A stretch of 64,000 nucleotides of DNA from Daphnia carinata (taxonomy: Eukaryota > Arthropoda > Branchiopoda > Diplostraca > Daphniidae), in NCBI RefSeq assembly GCF_022539665.2, contig NC_081331.1, forward strand, positions 4,188,501 to 4,252,500, read 5' to 3'. The position numbers and the translations under genes are program-made. The notes under the pieces were generated by a model that did not search any database, was not told the origin of the DNA, and saw nothing but the letters and a program-made list of their open reading frames with translations. The first letter of the stretch is position 1; the number at the start of each line of letters is the position of its first letter. Positions 11,213-23,458 of this stretch are shown in pieces.

Positions 11213-11805
11213 GATAAACCAATGGAAACAATGCTTACCATTAAAGGTGACAAAAACAAATAAAGCAAAGCAAAGCAAAAAAAAAAAGGTTGATAAATGT
11301 AATGTGTGAACACAGCTAACACAGACAATGAAAGAAACAAATTTTGCAAAAAATATTTTATAAAAAAAATTTTATTGAGAATTCTCTGCACATTACAATT
11401 ATTTTTGCAACTTTAAAAAGGCACAATAGCCCTTTCAAAAGTTGCCGTCAACCCAGGCAGGGGGAGACACTGCCTTGTTGACCCACCGGGGAGATTACCC
11501 GGTGATTGGCTAAGAGAAGCCGGAAGAAGAGCTGAAGAATTGGAACATTTTTACAGGAGCGATTAACCTTTAGTTCGGATTTGTGGGCAGCCACGTCGCC
11601 CTCCGTGAACACATCATCGGACTACGCGGACCCCCACGTCCCCTTTCCGGCCAGAGCCCTCCAAACCTCGGTATATGTTGTTTTTATATATACCGTACAG
11701 TAGGGGCATGACCCCCTACGGGCTTATTACGAGTCAAGGGGAAACGGGGCTACGGAAAGGAAGGGAGCCCAGATATGCACTTCAATTTTTAAATAATTAA
11801 TACCG
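11213..11805 (-). repeat. Right arm of the fold-back element
   Basis: This is the reverse complement of the left arm. It differs mainly by an extra segment near 11248-11290, made of AAAGC-type short repeats and an A run that is absent from the left arm at 10619-10622. The outer part appears identical to the left arm by eye. Confidence 0.85.
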
Positions 11806-13720
11806 TAATACGCGGGAATACACAGGCGACTGATGGAGGGAAAGTCAATTCCGTACTTCAAATTATTATAACTTTTCGTCATCACATCCCAACCAGAAAC
11901 CTTCGCAGGTTCACTATTGCTATTAATCTAAATTAAGAAAATAAAACATAGATAAGGATAAGACGTTCTTATTGATATCGCTTACATGGTACATAAATTC
12001 ATCATCTGCCATATTCCTGTAGATTCCTGGCAGGAGCTTCTAAAAGGCTATGCAGTTGCAAGTAATCACCATAGCCAAAACTTGAATACGAAAGTTTGGA
12101 AGAACCCTTCGTGTTGGACACAGAGATCTTCCATGGGCTTTCCGGTTGGACGTTCCATGCACCATAAAAAACAGATAGGTTACAAAGTTGGTTGTTTTGA
12201 TCACTAAACGTTAAGGTAAACAATGTACCTGGTCTCGGCAGTCTTGACAACAATTTCCATTATAACATCATATCACCTGATTTCATGGAAAAAGAATTTC
12301 GTAGGCGACAGTTCAGAATAGAAATGGTTGCACTCAAATCTCTTGACAGGTGAGGATTAAGTAATGTCGCCTTAGGGAGTGCAAACCGCGATTTTCAAAA
12401 CTATTAAATGCTTGTTAGCCATTGAAAGATTGCTGGCTGACGCAGACAATCGTTTGGGACATGATTAATGAGCTGCTTCGTGGATAAAGCTCGTTTTTTT
12501 TTTAGTCCTCTCCAGGATGACATGAATTCCAGCATGTTCTCCACATGTATCAGCACTTAGCGATACACCAATTAAAGCAATTAAAAAATTTAAAATAGTA
12601 CCACCTTTTAATGGTTTTGACTCCATGATTCATCTTCGTTGCAACTGTGAAGGCAAGACAACTGACCTATGGAAATTTATTTATCGCACTTGCCATAACC
12701 ATTTTCCCAAAGTATCAGCTTTTCTGCCAACAGTAGTTTACTAATACAACATTGACGATTAAAATTAGAAAACTAAACAAACTCAGCAGAAAAGCATTAC
12801 CAGGGAGTAACATCTTGCATGTTGACGAAGAATCCTAGGTTTATCATGTACATGGCAGAATATCCACATTGCCTGGATGGCACAATCCTTTGCGTAATCA
12901 CACAAATAGTAACTAAAACATAATGAATTGAAACAAAATTTAAATGAAGTTTTACCCAACAGCTGGCTGCACCTCTGAATTCCAAAACTACGTCTACACA
13001 TTCATATCAAGCTTTTCCAGCTTGTCTCACCTTTGCCATTTGTTTAAATCATTCCTTCAAAAAATTTTTATAAATGTAAATAAAGTAAACAATTGATATT
13101 TATGTGACGTCGGAGTACCATTTGGCTGTCAAGCATTCCATACAAGATAGGCATTTTGAAGAATCAGTGGCAGCAATCAAGTGCTACAATTTGAATATGG
13201 GCTAGGTGTTATAGTCGCTGAGGGCTCTCAATCCCTAAACTGAACCTTGCTCACTGATGTGACAATCTATAAAAGGATTTAAAACTTAATTAATGAGACA
13301 TGCGGGATACTGTATAAAATTATAGTAAAGATGGTACCAAATGCTGAATTACTAGAAATTTTGCCTGGGAAATCTCCACTGACCATGTGAAACATAAGTC
13401 AGCTGTACTGCAATTGCAAATCCAGTGTTCAAGTAACCATATCCAATCAAGATGGTCTCCGCGAGTTGACTCGACCGTTCGGGTTGTAAGCGGCACACGA
13501 TTCTCGCACTGTGATTGGCTCTCCAGCTGTGACGCCAGTGGCAACCACCACTGAAAGAAAGCAAGCTGTTGATGTGTTGTCTGCTTGTCCGTCTGCATGT
13601 GTCGTCTGCATCGATTTCTATTTTCAAAATAGGCCCAAATCATAAAATTACTAATAAAAAATCATAAAACATTCCTGAAATCAACACTGACATCTTTTAC
13701 GATAACCCTTTGGACTCGAC
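11806..13720. other. Gene-poor region with a few exon-like fragments
   Basis: I see no gene that I can assemble. On the minus strand 12230-12010 an acceptor precedes an open stretch containing NLSVFYGAWNVQPESPWKIS and ending EYGR-stop, which reads protein-like. Minus-strand 13001-12790 contains RQCGYSAMYMINLGFFVNMQ or an alternative frame, with weak splice signals. Plus-strand 12250-12353 ends with a GT donor after a charged stretch (FMEKEFRRRQFRIEMVALKS). These pieces do not join into one frame on either strand, so they may be remnants of genes or chance. A low-copy gene with long introns cannot be excluded. Confidence 0.3.
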
Positions 13721-13789
13721 GGTAAGCGATTTTTTTGTTTCCAGTGAACCATCAATGTAAGTAGTTTAATAGCCTTCTCACTTTTTCAT

Positions 13790-14540
13790 TTTTGGCCAAA
13801 ATTTAGATTTCATTTTAAATACATGATTCCGATTCAAAATTGAACCAGAATCACAAAAATGAAGTTTGTTTTTACGTTGGGCTTATAGCTTTTAGAAAAT
13901 GAAAAAAAAACTGGAGAGAAATTAAGCCCGACAAGAAAAAGTCGGGCTTACCGATTTCTTCATTTTCTTTCAAAAATCAAGATATAGCCATAACAATAGA
14001 TGAATTTGATTTGAAATTAAATGAAAATGATAAATATGTCGTTATTTTTCTCATTAGGTCACGTTTTTTTAATAAACCGAATATTTGAGCTACATCGCGC
14101 TAGCACCGGTGCGTACTGGCGCGGTAGCGATTGTGTTAAATATTCGATGTATTTACAAAACCATTGATTTTACGCAAAAACAAAACACCTTATGGAATTC
14201 AGCGTTTTATTTTAGGTTAACATTAAATCTAAAGTTAAAATTACAAAACTGAATATCTGACATACCGAAAATTAAGCCCGATAAAATAAGCCCGACTTGT
14301 TCGGGCTTATTTTTACATAAGACTTTTTTATAGATATAGCTATAAAAATACATGGCTTTGATTCGAAATTAAACGGCAATCACACATATGTCGTTCTTTT
14401 TTTATTGGACCAACTGTTTTTGAAATACATCGAATATTTGGGCTGCATCGCGCTAGCGCTGGTGCATACTGGCGCCCTAGCGTTGTGTGAATATTCTATG
14501 TATTTCAAAAGCGATTGCGTGATTTGTTATATTATTTGGA
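13790..14540. repeat. Two tandem diverged copies of a hairpin-rich repeat
   Basis: The copies are about 13790-14160 and 14220-14540. Each carries a short hairpin built on AAGCCCGA/TCGGGCTT (13923-13950 with a 10-bp stem; 14285-14311 with an 11-bp stem). About 100-130 bp downstream each has a longer imperfect palindrome bounded by CGAATATTT and AAATATTCG or similar, whose core is GC-rich (ATCGCGCTAGC...). Between these, related stretches such as GATATAGC(C/T)ATAA and TATGTCGTT recur in order. No coding capacity was seen. It may be a MITE inserted twice or a small satellite. Confidence 0.75.
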
Positions 14541-14755
14541 CAGGATGACCTATAGCAGGCAACAAACAACGGAACGAAAACTGTCACAAAAACTGAGCTA
14601 CTACTTCGTTTTCTTGTATTTTTTCCCATAAACCACACGATGAAGAGATTTTTTACAGATAATGTACAATCAACTGTCTATCCAACTACATAAAAAGATG
14701 AAAAATTACTTATTGAAAAAACAAAAACGATAACAATAATGAAATGCATACGTTT

Positions 14756-17700
14756 TTACTTAACAATTAAGCGTGAAAGATAGGAATTGGAGTATAATAA
14801 AGGGACCAGATTTTGAAGCAGCTTTATACCATCAGGTTTGACCGATTTCAAGGCTTCCAAGGCACTTTCCACAGCGGGCTTGCAGTCTGCATTATGACGA
14901 TTCATTCTCCATCTGCTCTCTAGCTGATCCAGAGCTGTTGTAGATTGCTGCAAGTAACACAACATAACGTGAGCCAAACAGCGACCCCTATCAAGAAGTT
15001 AAAAAAAAAAGAGGGTACAGTTTCCAGACTACAACTGAATAAGAAAACGAAAAATGTTTAATACTTAGATGACAGTCTGGGTGCTTTACCCAGGCCAATT
15101 GTTGATAACCAACTTTTGTTTTCTTCAGTCCAGGAACCGAGCAGTTCACACCATTCTGTGTTCACAGCTGTCTTTTTAGGACTGGGATTTGGCGAGGTAA
15201 GATTCCAAAGAGTTAGGAGTCTTTCGTACACAAAACAGAGCTTTGGCTCAATTGCTTCGCTGTATTTTTTTTCATTCAGAAAAAGACAAAATCATTGAGT
15301 TGATTTTTAAAAAATGTAAAAAGCTTTCTACCAAAAGTACCTCAATGAAAGTGCCTTGCAGTTCGAGAGCATCTGTTCCAAAAGGTATGGCCCGTCTGCT
15401 GGATCGGGTTTCTCTTGGTTGCTAACAAGACAATACCAACTCAAAATGCAGCCTTGTTGCCAGGAAACTGCCGCCAACTCTTTTGAACCTCCGATTGGAA
15501 GTAAATCAAAAATAACAGAACGTGTGCCCTCAAATTGTTCCAAGGCAGATTCTAGCACGGCAGCCATTCGTTTTTGGCCATCCTGACCACCACCACCACC
15601 ATTTACAACGGTAATCACTCGCAGAACATTTTCCACTAAAGCCGCATTGACAGGATAGCAGTTCATCCTCTGACACAGGCAGTTTTGAAGGGTATCAGCG
15701 ATGGGACTAGAGCTCGATATGGTAACCGTTAGATATTCATGAATGTCATTCCTGTATTCCGCCGAGTGGGTGTTTTTGCATATGAAATCCAGTAAATTTC
15801 CAATAGCATTAGAAATAGCTCTAGGGTGTTGCTGAATGAGAGACCGATGTCGAGAGACGGTCAAAGCGATCAGACGGATCCAAGAACGAACGAATATTTG
15901 CCGCTTGGGCGAATTGCGAATGTGATCGGTTGACTGCAAATGGTGGCTACTGGCCGCTTGTAACAAACTGCCCACAAAATACCGTATAAAAATAATGTGA
16001 TTCATTAAAGGAAAAATAAAACAATACCGAAACACCAGAGGATCATTGGAACTGCACGGTGTTTCTTGTCGCTCCAAGTAGGGTTGTAAAATGAAAAGTG
16101 GATCACAAGTTGAGATGTACCAATTCAATACTTGATCATAGACACTAACGTCTATGAATTGCCACGGATATGCGCAAGCTTCATCTAGGATACGTTTCAT
16201 CATGGGATTCTAGCAACAGTTGAAACCGGCAAACGATTAAACAGCAAGCCACGCAAATTGCAATTTAAATACTGCGTACCTGTTGAGCCGTTGGTTCACT
16301 AGCCAACCGAACATGTAGGTGCAGTAAGCAGGCTAACAATCTCGAAGATGTTGTCGGCTGTGAGTTACAGTGGGCAATCAGTGTAGATAAGCAGCAACGG
16401 ACGAAAACATTGACTAGGAAGGAATGCACTTCGGGCAAGAACTGCCCTGCTACACGGACTAATTGCTCCAAATCGTTCAATGACGGAACAAATGATTGCC
16501 AGGGTAACGTATCCAGTGCTTGGTGGATTACCTTTCCAGACATACGTTGACATTTTTAGAATTTTACATCATAATTCTACAATATGAAATTGGTAGTACC
16601 TTAAGTATGTGCAGTTTGATTGCTGTATGGCAAAATCCTTGCAAATAGAAGGTCAATATGTGAGATAAGATACTCTGCTGAGCAGGAAGCGTCTCGTGAA
16701 TAAATGTGGTACAGTGGGTAAGAGAAGAAGCCATGAGTGATGCTAAACCACTATCGGCGGCAATCCATGGCAGTAAAACTTTACAGTCAGACAAGGCGTG
16801 TTGAATCCAGGCGGCGCAATTGGAGTTCACCTGCTGTTGGGTGTAGGGAAGTATCCAAGGGGAATAAAGGTCCCGAATAGCAGTCCAGAGCTGCCCAACC
16901 ACTGAAAATAACCAATCAACGTTATAAATGACAATGATAAATTCCGTAAAAACTAGGTATTCGAAACTGTTGCATTACGCAAATCGGAAGCTGTTCCATT
17001 GTCATTCTGTAATGTGGTAAAACACAATCCATGGCCGATTGTCAGTAGGAAGCAGGCGATAACATGGATATAAGGCCGATACTTTGGATACAATCCATAA
17101 AGACCATGGAGTTGTCGTTCCGTGGAAAAGTGTTGAGACATTAAAATTACTGTTTCCATCATCTGAAAACCACAGAATGATTAGTTTACAAAACTAACTT
17201 AACACAAACGAAATTGTAACAACAAAGCGGTCAATACAAGAAGGAAAATTTTAAAACAAAAGTGCAATTAAACGAGTTATTGAAACCCATTAAAAAGTTG
17301 ACTGTTAAAAACATTAATTACTTTATTAGCAGCCAATAACGTCTGCTGGGTGGTGTATTGCAAAACTTGTTGAAGAAATTCCTCCATGCTTAACTCCGGC
17401 TGAAGACGGAGCCATCCCTGACCAAGGGTATTAATCGTATCGCACCAAACTACAGGACTGCAACTTTGGGCCTCGCTAGCTTTTAGCAAATGGTGTAGGA
17501 AGTGATTGTATTGCTCCGGGAAATTTTGTGACAGTATTAGTTGTAAATGACGTCGTAGGACCTTTCGTCGTAATTAACATTATAATTAATGCTTCAAAAA
17601 ATCAATTTAAAAAAATTTAAAGAACTTAGACTGACTTCGTGAACTGCCAGTGCTCTTTCAACTGGCTGCGGACCGTAACTATCCAAGGCAGCAAAGACAA

Positions 17701-20700
17701 TTTCCAACAATTTTAAGCGATCGTGAGGCCAACACTCTGCGCAGTTCAACCACCATCGGACATCGAACTGAAAAATCGAGGTAAAAAAAATAATAAAACA
17801 AATGTGATCATTGATCATCTTCTTGCAATCTGTACTACAGGATACCTTGGTAAGAAGGACGAGAACAAGGTCACTATCTTGCTTAGAGAGACCTATGACT
17901 AGCCGATACGAGTCCAAAAACGCGTTGACGGAGGCACTGGAAGGATCAGGTGTCGATGGAGTGAAATGCGGTGCCACTAGACCAGCCAAATTAGAATTGC
18001 TGCTTAACAATCCTACGAGGTTTCGGCATTGTTCAGGATGTCCGGCAATGCAATGCTGACCTGTAAGCCAGTACACACATTAGAACAGATAAATTTAGGC
18101 AAATTCAGTATTATAATTATTTTTGTTTTGTTTTTTACCTAATCGTTCAAGACAAGTAGAAAGCAACTGTTTGGTAGGTAAATAATTGTTACTCTCTTCA
18201 CCGACAAGCTCAACCAAGATGTAAAAGAGAGCTGCTCCAATTTCTAGCACGTTCGGATCCGAAGAACCTTGGATTTGATCAACACAGTCTTCGATAAGAA
18301 GAGCGGCCACACAAAGCCACTGGACATTGGCATCTTGAAAGGCCGAATGTAGCCGAGTTGCTTCTTGTCTATTGGTATCTAACTGTTTACGAACGGAGGT
18401 ATTGAGTCTCCAAGGCTCGCAACTCAGTTTTATTACAGCGGATCCGCTACAAGCTCCTGACTGTGTTCCATCACACTTGACAGTCATTGTCCGTTCGGAC
18501 CGGTAGGGGCAATAGAGTTCTGTTAACAGCTCGGAATAGTGACAGTCAAGGGACGTCAATTCAGCCATCCGTCGATTGAATTGATCTGCACAGTCTATTA
18601 TAACTTGAAGGTGCGGATTTATTTGTAGGCGAAAATCACTGGCATTTCTGAAAGCCGTTAAGAACAGTCTGGAAAACGGAAGCTGCAGTGCCACCTGAGT
18701 TAAAAGGATGGGAGTCGGATAGGTTTGCAGTCTTGTATACAACGTGTCTTTTTGAGGATGTAGCGATCCCATTGATTTCTGTTGGACAACTGTTGGCGAA
18801 GTAATGTTTCTCTCCTTATTCCATGATTCTCTTAGTTCTTGGCGATCTGCGTGAATGGCGTTCAAGTCGCATAGGTCTATCCATAAATCGGAGCCTTGAA
18901 AGAGTTGGAGCAGTCGTGCCGGATGGTAATTTGGTGCTAAAGATGGCAAATAAACATGAGGTTCTAGTAATTTGACATCTTCCACCCAAAGACAGCAACT
19001 TTGCAAAAAACCGGAATGCACAAAGTTGTTCTGAAATTTGTTTGCACCTTCTTCCCACTTCAGAACGAGACGTTTCAATAAGGAAGAAAATGTGGACGAA
19101 TTCGTCATGATCCGTTGACCGATGGCCCAGCTATCAGTGCCAATTTCCGTTGCTTCTGTACGAGCAAAATATAGGCTGAAGAAACGTTGGATGATTACCG
19201 GCAAAAGTGGGTGGTCTGAATTCAGTTCCAATGCCATTTGTGCGTAGCGGATCAAACAAAGCTGATGGACACCAATGCACGGAATTTTAAGAAATCCTGT
19301 AATGGATTTCAAAGCTTGTTCGATGCTTTTCACTTTTCCCGGTTGCAATTCGATGATAAGATGTTGCCACAATTTCGACTGGCGTTCCATCTCCATTTCT
19401 AAGACCATCCATGACAGATACGGCAGCGAAGGGGTGGGTGAAATCAATTCGGTTGCATCCAAATGACCAAGGGCCTCAGATGATCCACTCACCCAATTAC
19501 CCACGCGTGACACAAGACCTTTGGACGGCCGGTGAACTTTACTTGATTCTTGGAGAATGATGGATAATATTTGACTAAAACTTTGGCTATCAGAAGGATT
19601 CGCCCAAGCGATTCGAGCCAATATGTCGAGAAGATAAAGCACACTTTTGTCGACATTCCATTTGGGTAGCCTGCTGAGCAAATTTAGCCAAATCTCAAGT
19701 ACAGGTGTGGCTCCAGGCAACTTGAACCTGAATCCAATGAAACAATCAACAACTTTACATTAATTCACTTTTGCTGTATCTCTAACTACTAACCCATTCA
19801 GCTTCCAAACAGTGTTTTCGATTAAGGACGCCATCATTTTGAGGACTACTCCAGGAAATTGGGGTGCCAACAAGTTTTTTGCCCTCTTGTAGTAAGTCAG
19901 ATCAGCCTGTATTAGACGTTGGAAGATTTCTAGCAATTTAGGTTGATCGTAGAGTACATCAGGGCATGTGACTATAAGGGGGAACAAATGGTTCAGGAAG
20001 GCGACGACTGGCCGATACTGATCGGCGATACTCAAAATGTACAAGAGATCCAAGCCAACCGAACAAAGTTCCGGGACACTATGCCCGGCATTCGTCATGG
20101 AGAGCGCTATGAAGCAGCTGAAAGGTGTGGGATGTGGTTGGCGCAAAATCGACAATTGTGGATCATCTTGCAGTTGCCGTACGTTGCGGAACGCCTGTTG
20201 TGGATTGTGCAGCATCCATACGAGATGATCAGGAAAGCAGTCAAACGTATGCAGGCGGAGTTTGAGAGCCAAATGCCAGGCCCATTGGACCAAACTCGAA
20301 GAATTCCACGAACGTGAAAAGCTGGAAAGAAACTGTACAGAATCAGCCAGAAAGTTTGATGCCAATACTGGAACGGCTGAAGGGACTGGAAGCCTGCCAT
20401 GAATGGCTACAACTTCTGTCAGCAATAAAGCCGTCTGCTGATGGAAAGATGTTCCCAGGAAAGGACGTTTAGGGTTGTCTTCTAAGGCCCAGTTCAAACG
20501 AGTCAGCACTGTGACGGAAAGCTGATGACGGACGGAATCCAGAGCATCATTTAGCAACCAATTTCGTAATAACTGGAAGTCCTTAGTGGTAGGTTTCCAC
20601 CGATGTAAAGGTAAATCTTTGAACAACGCTAATGAAGCGGTAGGTACCAATTGCTGGACCTCCAACCGTTGCAAGACGAACGAAACAAGTGGCGGAAAAC

Positions 20701-22967
20701 GACTGATGATAGTGACTAACAATTCTGCAGCTGTTTTGAAACAAACTTCTCTGGTGAGTTGATTTAACAACCCGAGTTCGGTTAGTTCCCAGGCGACTAG
20801 TTGTAGAAAACAATTATCAGACGAGGTGGAGCCGTCGCTGGCCATTTCTGCCAGAGTCACCAGAAAGACGAACCGGTCTGGTTCAGGGAGTTGAACCAAT
20901 TTCGTGTTTAGAAGGTTCCAAAAGGCATCGGAGTGGAACGAATCGAGGGTATCAATCTCAATAGGCTCGCCAATAATCTCAGAGTGCCATCGCAACCAGA
21001 ACTCGAATCTTAGTCTCGGAGTCAGTCCACTTAGCGGAATTCGACTTAGAAGCTGCCACGATCGTTGCTGCCTTGTTCGGATCAATAAGGATATTCCTTC
21101 TAGAAATAAATGTTCGTATTCCCTCAATAATCGTTCTCCCATAGACGTCACAAACGCTTTTTGCTCTTGCCAAATGTCTGATAGATTGCAAACAGTATGT
21201 AAAATCAGTTGCCCAAATTTTTTTGCAAGATTCTTGTAGCGTTTTCCTTGATAGGTTTTCATTCCGGAGTCGAACATTTTCAGCAGATGGCGGCAAATGG
21301 CGAACGCGCGGAGCCATTCGCTAGCTTCAAGTAAACCGGTAGAGACGTCCATTTCATCTTGTTGTCGTAGCCGAAAGGCAAAACGGAAAACATTGGCCAA
21401 TGGAATTTGATTAAGTAATGACAACAGGTCATCATCTGTCAAGTTCATCACAGACGTTTCATTACCACTGCATTCATCTTCACCCTCTGAATCCAGCCAT
21501 ACCCAATGGCTGTCCTGGTCGGGATCAACCCAGCTTTGAAGAAATTCTTGGCGGCTTCGAACCGGCTGACACAGGATGGACAGTAAGGCTAATACGACAT
21601 CGACGTGATGAATGTTTGTGCCATGTCGGTCTTCGAACGGATCATAAAAAGGTGCTTGCACGTACGGACTTCCCCATCGAGCCAATCCAGTTGGGCAGCG
21701 CACGGCGTGATGAGCAAGGAAAATATAGTCTTCTTTTCTAGCTCGTTTCAATAAAGAAACGGCAACGTAATTTAACCAGGATTTCAGGTGATCGACGAAC
21801 ATTTTATCTTTGACTGGTCGTCGCAGAAAGGCAAAAAGAACCGAAATGGAACCATGTTCACTGTGTTGGCTGCTCTGGCAAATTAACCAATCAACTCGTA
21901 GCCTCCATAAATGAGATTCGTAGACACTTAAAACTAACTTTTCTTGAATTTTTTCACGTTGTTGCTGTAACTGCCGTATGAGCTGAAGGGAGGACTTCTC
22001 ATTGAGATGGGCCACAGGAAAATCGTAGTGCGCCTTGACTCGCTTGCTGTCGGCGCAATCGCCATATTCAGTCATTCTTCTGGTTTCTGATGTCCACAGC
22101 TGAGATGTCAAAGCTTCAACATCTCGATTAAATTGCTCAAGTTCTTCTAAATTGCTTTTTAACATAAGGCGAGAGCGCAAAAAGTATGTTAGGCTTTCAT
22201 ATAAGGGATGCGTTTCTAAATTTTTTCGACAGTCAAGAAAACTTTCTACCACAGCCAATTCGCCCAATAATAAACGGTTTTCATAAAAGGAAACCAGCTG
22301 CTCTGCAGCAAATGGCTTTAAATTAATGAATTCTTGTTGCTTGGAAACAGCTTGATTGATACTGTTTTCAAATGACTGTGGAAATACAATGTTTGCTGCC
22401 TTTTCTTCAATAGGTAGTTCAAAGTTGAATTCCAAGGTACCACCCAACATGCTAGGAGCTGGTGCAGAGGGAATTTCTGGCTTAATTTTTTGTGGTTCAA
22501 TTGAAAATTCCCTCAATTGTTCACGAATAGAATTTTCACACATGGGAGCTTCTTGCAATTTAGAACCTTCTTGTGACAACACCACTCCATTTTCTTGTTT
22601 AGCAAACACAAGTTCAGGTCCATTTTCAGATAACTTCACTTCATCTTCAACTAAGTGGTTTGGGATAGATTTAGCTGTGATGTTTTTATGACTTTCTGTT
22701 GTGATTGATGTATCCTGTTGGATTTCATCTTCTATGCTTGGCAAAATGGTTACTTGTTCATTTGTAATGCCACTCTTAGTCACTGAACAGCTTGGCTGGT
22801 TTTCAGTATTTACTATTTCTGAGAAGGGCTCAGCATGTTCAACCTGAAGGGCAATGAAGCCAATAAAATGTCAATGATGAAAATGAAATTACTGGAAAAC
22901 TTACCAATATCTCCTTTATCTTAGGTTTCCCTTTTTTCTTGCTCTTTGGGCGTACTGCTTCAGCCAT
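14756..22967 (-). CDS. EPG5: Ectopic P-granules protein 5 homolog (EPG5)
   Basis: EPG5 is a Rab7 effector and tether that drives fusion of autophagosomes with late endosomes and lysosomes. The minus-strand gene starts at the ATG at 22967-22965 (MAEAVRPKSKKKGKPKIKEI), whose MAEAV plus basic run parallels the start of human EPG5 as I recall it. It splices in phase to VEHAEPFSEIVNTENQPSCS and then into a very long exon (22783-19760). Many exons follow down to a stop at 14758-14756 (SYLSRLIVK). The protein is all-helical looking, Leu- and Trp-rich, with blocks such as ADQYRPVVAFLNHLFPLIVT and a Gly run (NGGGGGQ) near 15590. It should be of the order of 2,400 residues, close to the vertebrate protein at about 2,580. 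No catalytic motif is expected. The intron-exon pattern is continuous; a few internal borders were not individually verified. Confidence 0.88.
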
Positions 22968-23458
22968 GGCTTTTGGTTAGCCAATACAGTATATGCCTAT
23001 AGATTTTGGTCAACTGAAAATGACGCACAATAAAAAATTGAACAATAATCTTCACCTTATCTCTCGAACCAGATTCCAGGACGGGACTTCTGTTTTGATA
23101 CTACGGGTGTTTCTTGAGGCACGATAGAAGCCCATACTCACCGATCATCCATACTAGATTAGCAGGCTTTCACTTCAAGATTCCAGTTCCAGACAATCCG
23201 GAGTTCCAGTTCCAGGATAGCACCCCTGCAGTAGTAGGCAGAGGCCGGGAATCAAGGGCTGCCGACCACAATCTCCATAGGCGGTATTTACGGGCCACAT
23301 AATGAAAGCTACGGCACTATGACTGAACATAAGAAAACGTTAATTAAAGAAAATGCGCATAATTTTTTGTTTTCTCGCAGTTTTATTTAAATCAACGAAA
23401 TTTCTGCTATAACCTACGCCGTGTACGTTTTCAACCAAAAAATAAAACGTCGTACCAA
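22968..23458. other. Gap between EPG5 and REV1, both on the minus strand
   Basis: It holds the 5' flank of EPG5 and the 3' flank of REV1. Near 23070-23220 the words ATTCCAG and AGTTCCAG recur several times, giving a short degenerate repeat. No gene was recognised. Confidence 0.45.

Larger units (their letters stand above)
10102..11805. mobile_element. Fold-back element with ~560-590 bp inverted arms
   Basis: The segment is a large inverted repeat. The left arm (about 10102-10659) and the right arm (about 11213-11805) are reverse complements, nearly identical by eye over their outer 400 bp, and enclose about 550 bp. There is no transposase, reverse transcriptase or integrase frame inside, so it is non-autonomous or a pair of terminal repeats left from a larger element. 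The outer edges read CGGTATT on the left and AATACCG on the right; weaker similarity (ATTCCCG) continues a few bases outward. I could not define a target duplication with confidence. The near identity of the arms suggests recent insertion or arm homogenisation. A Polinton-like remnant, a fold-back transposon or two inverted terminal repeats of a retroelement are all possible. Confidence 0.85.

Noticed and set aside
12010-12253. Minus-strand frame with VFYGAWNVQPESPWKIS
   Set aside because: A splice acceptor precedes it and it ends in a stop, but no upstream exon joins in frame and I recognise no family.
20979-21317. Frames on other strands and phases inside the long EPG5 exon
   Set aside because: EPG5 is open over the whole stretch with family similarity; these frames are shadows.
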